DNA of 38,289 bases. Source: Acidimicrobiaceae bacterium. Lineage in GTDB: Bacteria; Actinomycetota; Acidimicrobiia; Acidimicrobiales; Aldehydirespiratoraceae. The position numbers and the translations under genes were made by a program. Under the pieces are notes generated by a model. It had not been told where the DNA came from, ran no database searches, and saw only the letters and a program-made list of their open reading frames with translations. The stretch is from positions 1-38,289 of the forward strand of contig VXYK01000065.1 in NCBI GenBank assembly GCA_009845995.1, read 5' to 3'. This document shows, piece after piece, positions 1 to 7,209 of this stretch; position 1 is the stretch's first letter; every line of letters starts with the position of its first letter.

Positions 1-69
1 CTCATTGATCGCCCCCAACGGCAACGCCACCTCAATCAACTTCGGCCGCTGTCCCCCATCGTCTGCCAC
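1..69 (-). CDS. DUF1156-type DNA methylase, N-terminal fragment (runs off left edge)
   Basis: The reverse strand from a GTG at 69 stays open to the window edge. Its 23 codons end in KLIEVALPLGAINE. That stretch is the hallmark start of DUF1156 proteins, large adenine-type DNA methylases often found in phage-defence clusters, where it is normally followed by a conserved 'reekSirhGHpstLH' region. The open frame reaches an upstream GTG at 111, so the start could be there, but the family match begins only near 69. The gene is divergent from the KAP NTPase at 134, and the two share a short spacer. Only the N-terminus is visible, so the family call rests on about 15 residues, and no catalytic motif can be checked. 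Confidence 0.65.
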   Translation of the reverse strand, partial: MADDGGQRPKLIEVALPLGAINE

Positions 70-133
70 GACCGCACACCCTACCCCAGCCGCTCCAGGA
101 CTCAGAAACACGAGCTAGCGTTAAGCTACACGG

Positions 134-1492
134 ATGAAATTACACCCACGCGAGTTCACGGCCGAACCCAACAATCCGTTCGCCAACGACCAGCTCGGGC
201 GAAGGGCGCAGGTCACGAGTTTCTGCCAGATGCTGATCGGCGCGGAGGGCCATGCCGTCGTCTCCCTCGACGGCCCGTGGGGGTCGGGAAAGACCGCCTT
301 CGTCAAGATGTGCGCCGCTCATCTCCGATCGTCAGAAGTCCAAGAAACGCGCCCGGTCCGAGTCATCGAGTTCAACGCATGGCACCAAGGCCACACCGGT
401 AACCCGCTCGTAGACCTGGTGTCGGCAATATCTGCTGAGATCAGCGACCCCTCCAAGAGATTGATCCAGACTGCGATCAAGTTGATAGCCGGAGGGGCTT
501 CTCAGATGATCAGGGCAGCCAGCGGCGGCGCGCTCGACCTAGGGGCATTGACCGACGACAAGAACCAAGAGCTGACAGCCGCATGGGAACAGACCGAACA
601 GGGAAGGAACGAGTTCCAAAGTCAGCTCGGAGCCGCGGCAAAGTCTGATGGGCTGATCCTGCTCATCGACGAACTAGACCGCTGCAAACCGACTTACGCG
701 CTCGAACTCTTGTCGACCGTCAGGCATTTGTTTGATGTACCCGGCGTCATCGTCGTCCTAGCGATCAACAGAGCCGAGCTCGCCCACAGCGTGCAGTCCG
801 TCTACGGACCCAATTTCAGCGCTGACCATTATCTCCGCCGATTTGCGGACCTGCATGTCCAACTGCTGCGACCGACTCAGCCGGCGCTGATTCCTCTGTT
901 CCAACAACTAATCGGACAGGCTGGAGAGTCTTCACTTGGTTATCGTGGAATATGGGAAATGCTCTCGCTCGTGGGCGAGGCCCAAGGATGCGGTCTCCGC
1001 GACATCCAGCAGGCAGCTCATCACTACAGTGCGGTAATCGCAACTTATGGCACGACACCTCTCCGAGATCCGAACAACCTCCGTTATTCCATTGCGGCTT
1101 TGATCGCGTTCCGCGCGCTTGACCGCAATTCCTACCAAAGTATGACCAAGGGCCAAATCGACGGGTTCCAAGCAATAGCTGCAGTACGACAGTCTCTAAC
1201 GCCTATGGGCGCGAGTCAGCCTTCAGTAGCCGACAAAGACGTAAAGGATCTAGAGGCCATATTGTTCGACTTTGCATCGATTACCCAACTCGATATCAAC
1301 GAATTCCCACCTCCAGACCTTAAAGAGGACGATTTCCTTCGCGAATATCAATCAGCGATAGGGAGCGACGATGGCAATCCCGCCGAAGTCTTTCGGACGT
1401 ACAAGAGTTGGAAAGACGCCATGTACTGGCTGTCCTCTCCAGAGAGTGTCAAGGCAATTACGATTCGCATCGACATGCTTTCCACCGCGTAA
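134..1492 (+). CDS. KAP family P-loop NTPase
   Basis: This 452-residue protein has the KAP NTPase layout. A Walker A GPWGSGKT lies at about residues 47-54. The FNAWHQG block at 80-86 matches the family's 'fnaW' signature. Walker B LILLIDELDRC at about 174-184 is followed by a leucine-rich stretch and VIVVLAINRAEL, the usual sensor region. KAP NTPases are predicted ATP-driven switches and often sit in defence islands. Many have membrane helices inserted in the NTPase domain. Here the stretch at residues 110-130 is only weakly hydrophobic, so a soluble form is likelier. The ATG start fits the family, because the first motif lies about 45 residues in. The gene heads the rightward island and is divergent from the DUF1156 gene. 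Its exact partner and trigger are unknown. Confidence 0.85.
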   Translation: MKLHPREFTAEPNNPFANDQLGRRAQVTSFCQMLIGAEGHAVVSLDGPWGSGKTAFVKMCAAHLRSSEVQETRPVRVIEFNAWHQGHTGNPLVDLVSAISAEISDPSKRLIQTAIKLIAGGASQMIRAASGGALDLGALTDDKNQELTAAWEQTEQGRNEFQSQLGAAAKSDGLILLIDELDRCKPTYALELLSTVRHLFDVPGVIVVLAINRAELAHSVQSVYGPNFSADHYLRRFADLHVQLLRPTQPALIPLFQQLIGQAGESSLGYRGIWEMLSLVGEAQGCGLRDIQQAAHHYSAVIATYGTTPLRDPNNLRYSIAALIAFRALDRNSYQSMTKGQIDGFQAIAAVRQSLTPMGASQPSVADKDVKDLEAILFDFASITQLDINEFPPPDLKEDDFLREYQSAIGSDDGNPAEVFRTYKSWKDAMYWLSSPESVKAITIRIDMLSTA

Positions 1493-1616
1493 TTCCACAG
1501 GAATTGGCTCTGGGAGCCGTCAGCGAAAGAGTCTAGATTTGATGGATCCACCGTTTCGCTTCCGTTCGTGAGTTGTCCGCGCACCTGTAGCGCGTCCTGA
1601 CTACTGTCGCTGTATT

Positions 1617-2429
1617 GTGAGTACTGACTTGATACACCCCCGGGTGCGCCGGGAGTTCCGAGAATTGTCGTCCGCGTGGGGGACGCTCCGTCTGATTCGA
1701 GACGCATTTGAATCCGAAGGTTTCGTCGCGGGCAATGCATCCGACGAAGACGGACAGCGTCGGGGCTTGTTCGATGCCTACTCCAACGACATCGACTGGA
1801 CCGACTACGAGCAGGTCAGCAGAGTCCTTCGGGTGTTTGAGGAGATCCTGTCTTGGTTGAACGGCGGAGACGAACAGACGCTAAGCAAGCTGCGTCGTTT
1901 GCTCGATCACGACGGCTACACCCTCGACGACCAGCGTCAGATCCGACAAACGTCCTATCACTGGGAACCGAAGCTACCGCTCGAGCACATTCGCGACGCC
2001 ACTTCGATAGTGGAGCATCTCGGAAGACTCGACCCAAGCGATCCCCCACTCGCCATCAGTTCTGCAAAGGCGCTCGTTGAAGCAACTTGCAAACATGTGC
2101 TTGAAGAACTTGGGACGCCCTACCACGACAAGGCAGATATCCCCTCCCTGGTCAGATCGGTACAAAAGACATTAAAGGTCAGCCCCGACACGATCGCGCC
2201 GACGGCCAAGGGTCGAGAAACCATCGTGCGGATCTTGTCGAATCTCTCGCAGGTCACCGTGGGAATCGCAGAGTTGCGCAACGAGTACGGCCCCGACCAC
2301 GGGCGCACACGGCCAAGCGGAGGCCTCGGGCCGCGACATGCTCAACTCGCGGTGGGGGCCGCCCACACCTACTGTTGCTTCTTGTTGGACACTCTGAATG
2401 CTCGCCAGAGCATCAAGGAATCATCATGA
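1617..2429 (+). CDS. Abortive infection family protein (Abi_C C-terminal domain)
   Basis: This is a 270-residue protein with a GTG start. Its C-terminal third matches the Abi_C family (PF14355) pattern. Residues from about 145 read AISSAKALVEATCKHVLEEL, and later come LRNEYGPDHGR and RHAQLAVGAAHTYCCFLLDT. These are the conserved helices and the 'RN..G..HG' block of that family, which has a HEPN-like helical character. The N-terminal 130 residues are helical and acidic and match nothing I recognise. Families with this domain act in phage-triggered growth arrest. Whether this one is a nuclease cannot be shown from motifs alone, although the RNEYGPDHG block resembles an RxxxxH HEPN site. It follows the KAP gene by 124 bp on the same strand, and no gene lies in that gap. 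Confidence 0.75.
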   Translation: MSTDLIHPRVRREFRELSSAWGTLRLIRDAFESEGFVAGNASDEDGQRRGLFDAYSNDIDWTDYEQVSRVLRVFEEILSWLNGGDEQTLSKLRRLLDHDGYTLDDQRQIRQTSYHWEPKLPLEHIRDATSIVEHLGRLDPSDPPLAISSAKALVEATCKHVLEELGTPYHDKADIPSLVRSVQKTLKVSPDTIAPTAKGRETIVRILSNLSQVTVGIAELRNEYGPDHGRTRPSGGLGPRHAQLAVGAAHTYCCFLLDTLNARQSIKESS

Positions 2430-2646
2430 GCCTCAAGAATCAGCAAATTGGTGGCTGAGTCTGGGCCGTGGGAGAACGGAAACGGGCGCTTAGGCAGATG
2501 AGGCGGCGAGCGGCTGACGTTGGATCGCAGGCCAAGCGAGCAAAGTAACGCGCCATAGCTCTGTCACACCCAGAAAGTACAGTTTCACGTGTGATGAATA
2601 TTCTCGCCCGACCGACGGACAACCGAAACCACTCTATGGGTACCTG

Positions 2647-3054
2647 ATGAGTAGACGTGTGACTGTGGCTCAGCTCGCGGCCCGTGCCGACCTGGACCTG
2701 GACGACACGCTCGTGAGCCTGTGGGGTGCTGGGATAGACGAGGTCGACGATCCTGACGATGTAATACCTCCGAAGCTGCTCAAGACCGCAGAAGCCGCGC
2801 TTGGGATCGAGAACCCGCGACGGCAGACTCGAATCGACTACTGGTTGAAACGAACGGGCATGACACGCGATGAGTTCGTCGAGGATGTCGCTCAGATCGG
2901 CGTGCGAATCAAACCCAACGTAAAGACCCTTCCGAAGGGGGCCTGCGCCGCGTTCGTCGGCGATTCGAGTCGAAACCTCCGATGGATCCGAAAGCTCCGC
3001 CAGCAGAGCAACCCGCTGCTCCTGTCGACGATTGTCCTCCGTTCGAATGGGTAG
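2647..3054 (+). CDS. Tandem IF2-N-like domain protein, probable N-terminal part of the downstream Doc gene
   Basis: The first 50 residues (VTVAQLAARADLDLDDTLV, then LWGAGID and IPPKLLKTAEAALGI) look like the small helical IF2 N-terminal fold. A second copy follows at about residues 58-100 (YWLKRTGMTRDEFVEDVAQI ... LPKGA). Past LPKGA at about 2943 this frame loses family character. The frame of the next gene, read from 2943, continues as LRRVRRRFESKPP and runs straight into its ATG at 2982. One lost base in the C-run at 2941-2943 would restore a single reading frame. The ORF as printed is therefore probably a truncated piece of an approximately 400-residue fusion protein; a short stand-alone protein is the alternative. 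IF2N-like domains in actinobacterial accessory genes probably bind nucleic acid or protein partners, but the function here is unproven. Confidence 0.55.
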   Translation: MSRRVTVAQLAARADLDLDDTLVSLWGAGIDEVDDPDDVIPPKLLKTAEAALGIENPRRQTRIDYWLKRTGMTRDEFVEDVAQIGVRIKPNVKTLPKGACAAFVGDSSRNLRWIRKLRQQSNPLLLSTIVLRSNG

Positions 3055-3851
3055 ACATTGGAGTCCGTCGAGAACTCACGTTTCTTGAAGAGCAAGATCT
3101 ACTAGACATCCACGAGGCCCTAGTCAAGGACTTCGCATTGGACGATGATCCGATTTCTCCTCCAGGAGTCAAATCCCCAGAGCTCGTCAGCTCGGCAGTT
3201 TTTCGCCCGCAGACCGCCCACGGGAATCATCTCAAGTATCCAACGGTTGAGATGGCGGCAGCTGCGTTGCTCCACTCTGTCGTACAGAATCACGCATTCC
3301 ACAATGGCAACAAGCGCACAGGGCTAGTTTCCATGCTCGCTTTCCTGGATCGCAATAATGTGATCGCAACCTGCGACCAAGATGATCTGTTCAAGTTCAC
3401 GCTCCTCGTGGCCCAACATGGGCTCGTACCGCTGAGTTGTGACCAATTCGCAGATCGCGAGGTGCTCAAAATAGCCGATTGGATCAAGGCGAACAGTAGA
3501 CGAGTTGAGAAGGGCGAACGACCGATCCCCTGGCTCAGACTGAGGCGCATTCTGAAAAAGTTTGACTGTGAGATCAGCCCTGCCAGCAAAGGAAGCCAAC
3601 TCGACATTCAGCGCCAAGTTACGAGGCCAAGCCGACTAGGGAGAAAACGGACTAAACGGCTCAAAACTCACGTTGCTTGGGGCGGCGACGGTACAGAAGT
3701 TGCACGCAACACCATAAACAAGATCAGGACCGAACTTGAACTCGACGAACCGCACGGAATTGACTCTTCTGCATTTTACGACGGTCAGGCCTTGCCGGAC
3801 GACTTCATCCAGCAGTACCGCACGGTCCTGCGCCGCCTTGCAAGACTCTGA
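2982..3851 (+). CDS. Fic/Doc-type toxin with HicA-like C-terminal domain
   Basis: The core of this 289-residue ORF is a Fic/Doc fold. HAFHNGNKRTG at about residues 104-114 is the Doc-type active site (HxFxxGNKR), which in Doc phosphorylates EF-Tu and in other members AMPylates targets. The N-terminal RELTFLEEQDLLDIHEAL block is typical of death-on-curing proteins. The last 100 residues (LRLRRILKKFDCEI, KGSQLDIQR, H in KTHVAWG, then NTINKIRTELEL) resemble a HicA double-stranded-RNA-binding fold: helix, glycine/serine turn, then strand. That part is a structural guess. The ORF overlaps the preceding one by 73 bp, which is unusual, and is better explained as the downstream half of a frameshifted fusion than as a separate gene. 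No small antitoxin gene is visible beside it. Confidence 0.75.
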   Translation: MDPKAPPAEQPAAPVDDCPPFEWVDIGVRRELTFLEEQDLLDIHEALVKDFALDDDPISPPGVKSPELVSSAVFRPQTAHGNHLKYPTVEMAAAALLHSVVQNHAFHNGNKRTGLVSMLAFLDRNNVIATCDQDDLFKFTLLVAQHGLVPLSCDQFADREVLKIADWIKANSRRVEKGERPIPWLRLRRILKKFDCEISPASKGSQLDIQRQVTRPSRLGRKRTKRLKTHVAWGGDGTEVARNTINKIRTELELDEPHGIDSSAFYDGQALPDDFIQQYRTVLRRLARL

Positions 3852-3945
3852 TCCGGTCGAACTGGAACCCACGCATGACCGGCTATCCCCGAACACATCG
3901 CAGCTTGGCACCCCGCAACCACAAACGGTCGACTTGGAGTGACAA

Positions 3946-4890
3946 GTGCGGATGACACCCGTAAAGACCAAGCCGATCTCAAGGCACATGCTGCTAAAGC
4001 TCCGAATGTGGGAAATCGGCCTGAGAATGAAGGAGCTGCGCCGCAACCCAGATGTCTGGCTCTTGGAATCGCCAAAACCCACCGTTGGCTCACCCTGGGA
4101 GCAGACGCAGATATTCGGACGAAACTTCGAGAGGGTCAACTCGCTAAGTCTCGCCCAATTGGCAAAGCTAGAGGGAGAACTGCGCCTTGAAGCGGCGCAG
4201 GACTACTTCGCAGGGTTGCGCTCGACCGCACGGACCCGCAGCGTCTATTCGGTCTACGTGATGAGTCGATCAACCATTGAAGCCTGCGCGTTCGCCGCTT
4301 GGGTATTCGACCCCAAGGTCCAACCTGGAGAGCGGATACTGCGAGGTCTCCTGCTCAGAGAGCAATCGCTCGAGAAGATGCTCCGGTCACTCCGAGCGAT
4401 CAAGCAGGATCACTCCGACGAATTGGATTCGGAATACGTCGCGGAGATGGACAGAGTCAGAAGCGAAGGAAATATTCAGCTTCTGGGTGTCAAGCGGGCT
4501 GTCCGGGGGATCCACGCTGGCCTCGAACCAACAAGCGGACCACTACCTGAGCGATCACAGAAGGTTCCCAGTTCGACTAAGAGGATTCGCGAGATGCTCT
4601 TTGACGAGATGGAGATGCCACAAGGACTCGACGCCTACCCTCGGATGAGCGGGGTCGCCCATTCAGAAGCTCTTGCCATCACAAGCACTTGGAACTCGGA
4701 CGGAGGAAAACCGTCGATCGACTACTACGACTTCTTGGTGTATCTGCATCTAGCACTTTGCGCCATCGACCACAGCCTGACCTGTCGTGCTGCATGCTGG
4801 GGTGAGACCTACAAGAGTTCGGGGTTGCACAAGGTCATCGACCGCGTAGAACGCATCCTTGATGGAGAGCCAAACGTGAAGATGATATAA
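3946..4890 (+). CDS. Hypothetical helical protein of the defence island
   Basis: I do not recognise this 314-residue protein. It is predicted to be almost all alpha-helical and soluble. Visible blocks are SRSTIEACAFAAWVFDP at about residues 108-124, then RILRGLLLREQSLEKMLRSL, and near the C-terminus YPRMSGVAHSEALAI, followed by a hydrophobic helix around FLVYLHLALCAIDHSL. The pattern of an early conserved R..IE..A..AW helix and a late Y..lSg..H block is seen in several uncharacterised actinobacterial proteins and is loosely HEPN/DUF5677-like. I would not assert that assignment. Starts at GTG 3946 and ATG 3952 are equally possible. The gene lies 94 bp after the Doc-type gene on the same strand and is convergent with the ATPase operon. 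Confidence 0.7.
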   Translation: MRMTPVKTKPISRHMLLKLRMWEIGLRMKELRRNPDVWLLESPKPTVGSPWEQTQIFGRNFERVNSLSLAQLAKLEGELRLEAAQDYFAGLRSTARTRSVYSVYVMSRSTIEACAFAAWVFDPKVQPGERILRGLLLREQSLEKMLRSLRAIKQDHSDELDSEYVAEMDRVRSEGNIQLLGVKRAVRGIHAGLEPTSGPLPERSQKVPSSTKRIREMLFDEMEMPQGLDAYPRMSGVAHSEALAITSTWNSDGGKPSIDYYDFLVYLHLALCAIDHSLTCRAACWGETYKSSGLHKVIDRVERILDGEPNVKMI

Positions 4891-5000
4891 CGCGTCCTTC
4901 GAAGGGGTGACGATGCACCAAAGTCAGACGCTATCCCACGGGGCACGACCGGGCTTGGCAATCCTTGGTGTCGTTGACACTAGATGTCAGTTCCCGGTCG

Positions 5001-6020
5001 TCAGGTTTGAACTGCGGCCTTGATCGCGCGACCAGTGATCTTGTCCGCGCACACGTCCACGGTTTCGACCAACGCGATGTGGGCAAGTTGCATCACCTTG
5101 CGAATTGAAGCGCCTTCCTGATACTCGCTGAACAACTCTTCAATCGCCGACCAATCCACAACCGCGTCGAGTCGCTCGTTTGGGTCATGTTCGTTCAAGT
5201 GAGCCTGGATTCGTCGGTCCAGAATCTTGGCGAGATCGTCGGCTGTCGGTACTCGGGGAAGTCTGACTCTCGTGTCGAGGAACGTAAGCAACTCTGGATC
5301 TCCAAGCCCCGCATCTAGGTACCTGCTGTGCGTCGCCACGACCACCGCAGCATCCATTTCGGCGAGCCAGCGGATGGCCTCACCGAAGAAGCCCTCAATT
5401 GTCGAATCGTCTGAACCCACGGTCCAACGATCCGTGTCGTCGAATACGAAGACTGGCATGAGCGAATCATTTTGTATCAAATTGAGGCACAGCCGGATCA
5501 CGTCGATCTTGTCCTCGAGCGTGTTCGATTCAGTCGTGGTGATCTGTTGCTCAATTTGCGATGCGAGGATTGCGTTCGCCAGCCAACGCGGAGTAGCGAA
5601 GCTCTTACTTCTCCGGTTCACATTCGTGACGTGTCGATGACGACCGAGCCGACTCCCGGTGTCTGGGGCGAGCCGACCGCTTTCTTCAGTCTGGCGCCGT
5701 AGCTGTGAGAGAATCGAGTCTGCGACTTGTTCTGCCTTTGTCGCTTCCTCTTCAAGCGAACGTACGGGAACCAGGATCGGCGCAACTTGCTCGGTTGTTG
5801 GTCCAAATACGTGGGACACGACACTGGTCTTGCCACAACCGCTATCGGCTATCAAAGCGATACGTTCTCCCCGCAGCGCGCCGTCAAGCAGCCTGCTTTC
5901 GACTTGGACTCCAGTTCCCATCGATTCGAATCGCACGTGGTACACGCCAACGTCGCTGTACTTCGGGGTCGGATCAAAGGCATTCGCCTCGGCCAGTGAC
6001 CGGAGCAAACGGAGGGTCAC
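5001..6020 (-). CDS. AAA-type ATPase, second gene of an ATPase pair
   Basis: This 339-residue protein has an intact P-loop, IADSGCGKTS, at about residues 57-66 and a Walker B VFVFDDTDRW in the middle. A sensor-1-like stretch, AAVVVATHSRY, and a helical lid follow. It is most like STAND/Orc1-Cdc6-type AAA ATPases. A basic insert (GRHRHVTNVNRRSKS) between Walker A and Walker B is unusual and could contact nucleic acid. The start codon overlaps the stop of the upstream gene by four bases (6017-6020), so the two are translationally coupled. The partner has a substituted P-loop, so this protein is the more likely ATP hydrolyser of a heteromeric complex. I know no named family for the pair. Downstream, convergent with the gene ending at 4890, lie 110 bp without a gene. 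Confidence 0.75.
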   Translation of the reverse strand: MTLRLLRSLAEANAFDPTPKYSDVGVYHVRFESMGTGVQVESRLLDGALRGERIALIADSGCGKTSVVSHVFGPTTEQVAPILVPVRSLEEEATKAEQVADSILSQLRRQTEESGRLAPDTGSRLGRHRHVTNVNRRSKSFATPRWLANAILASQIEQQITTTESNTLEDKIDVIRLCLNLIQNDSLMPVFVFDDTDRWTVGSDDSTIEGFFGEAIRWLAEMDAAVVVATHSRYLDAGLGDPELLTFLDTRVRLPRVPTADDLAKILDRRIQAHLNEHDPNERLDAVVDWSAIEELFSEYQEGASIRKVMQLAHIALVETVDVCADKITGRAIKAAVQT

Positions 6021-7072
6021 TTCGAGTCCTTCGATGGTGGCTCAACTGTCGTCTGCGGAAGGTTCTCGTCCTTCCTCCTGAGAGTTGCGGATTTCGGATA
6101 GGCCGAATAGAGCTTGCGTCGACCTACGCGCTCGGCTCCCACTAGACCTTTCGCCTCAAGTTCAGCGAGGACCTGGACCACGCGACTACGGGTGACGTTG
6201 ACCTCTGCAAGGAGTTGGTCGTCGCCTGCGTGCGTCGGTCCGTGCACGACGAGAGCGTCAAGAACCTTGGCAGGCGTCGCCTTTAGGCCCGCGCGCACCG
6301 CACTCAGTTCTTGAAGTTCGTTGGCTTCGCGCTCACGGTCTTCCGATAGGTATAGATCGCGGATTACCGACAGTGCCGCGCGGGGTGTGCAGGGAGCGAG
6401 AGAAGCCAGCGCCGAATCGGCCAATTGCTGCAGATCACGTCTTTCTTCGGGTGTGCCTGACTCGGCTCGGAACTGGACCATTTTCTCCAGGCTTGAACAG
6501 TCGAATTGAGTCAGCTCGACCGCTACATCAAAAAACGAGTCAGCAGGTGGTTGAAGATGCGCGCTTGTGCCCGCGACGACCCATTGGATAGGCAGTTCCC
6601 AGACGCTGTCGCGCCAGCGACCGAACAGTTCATGGACACTCGATTGGTCGATGTCGTCAACGAGGACCACGTACAGGGACTGGTCGTCCTGTTGTTTCGC
6701 AGCTGCTCGCAAATAGCGGAACGGATCCTCCGCTACCAGCGACTTCGTGCCGCCGAATACCTCCACCGCAGACGTAAGTGGATTCGGTACCCTCCGACTG
6801 AGCACGCTCTTTTTGATGATCCGCCGCTCTATCTCGTCGAGTCGCTCAGCCAGTCCGTCGAAACCCATCAACCGGGCATAGCGGGCTTCGGGACTGTACC
6901 GCTGGACTTGTCTAAGGAACGATGTCCGGCCGATGCCAGGGGGTCCGTGCACGTAGACGTTGAGTCCAAGTCTCAGAGCCCGTCGTACACGTCTCAGTTC
7001 CAGGCTACGATCAACAAACAGGGCGTGATCGATGTCCGAAGTTCCGAGGGCCCGTTGGCTCAGTAACAACAT
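6017..7072 (-). CDS. AAA-type ATPase with Arg-substituted P-loop and C-terminal winged helix
   Basis: This is the first gene of the two-gene operon, 351 residues long. After a short N-terminal FVDRSLELRRVRRAL block, the P-loop reads HGPPGIGRTSFLR at about residues 43-55. Arg (codon CGG) sits where Lys is required for normal ATP hydrolysis. Walker B YVVLVDDID is intact. The C-terminal 100 residues (ALVVHGPTHAGDDQLLAEV, then TRSRVVQVLAELEAKGLV and GRRKLYSAYP) form a MarR/ArsR-like winged helix, so DNA binding is expected. A nested palindrome starts at the ATG (7070-7072) and is the obvious target for autoregulation. The protein could be a regulatory or scaffold subunit for the intact ATPase downstream. 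The system is not one I can name. Confidence 0.75.
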   Translation of the reverse strand: MLLLSQRALGTSDIDHALFVDRSLELRRVRRALRLGLNVYVHGPPGIGRTSFLRQVQRYSPEARYARLMGFDGLAERLDEIERRIIKKSVLSRRVPNPLTSAVEVFGGTKSLVAEDPFRYLRAAAKQQDDQSLYVVLVDDIDQSSVHELFGRWRDSVWELPIQWVVAGTSAHLQPPADSFFDVAVELTQFDCSSLEKMVQFRAESGTPEERRDLQQLADSALASLAPCTPRAALSVIRDLYLSEDREREANELQELSAVRAGLKATPAKVLDALVVHGPTHAGDDQLLAEVNVTRSRVVQVLAELEAKGLVGAERVGRRKLYSAYPKSATLRRKDENLPQTTVEPPSKDSK

Positions 7073-7101
7073 TCACACAATTTACTGTAAGAAATGTGAA
7101 T
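7071..7101. promoter_or_regulatory. Nested palindrome at the start of the ATPase operon
   Basis: A 31-bp imperfect palindrome is centred on 7086. The outer arms are ATTCACA (7071-7077) and TGTGAAT (7095-7101). The inner arms are TTAC (7082-7085) and GTAA (7087-7090). Eleven of 15 arm positions pair. It abuts the ATG of the leftward operon, whose first product ends in a winged helix, so an autoregulatory operator is the natural reading. No experimental support is available. Confidence 0.55.
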
Positions 7102-7209
7102 TCGCAAATATCCAATCTACGAAGGGGGATCGTCCCAGACAGGGGCGGTTCCCCTTGACACTCTCATGCGGCGCGTCCGTTGTCGACCGGGAGGCGCAGA
7201 TCCGGTCGT

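Noticed and set aside
2564..2594. TCACAC...GTGTGA dyad upstream of the Doc-type gene
   Set aside because: Arms are only six bases with a 19-bp spacer and no regulator next to it; too weak to call an operator.
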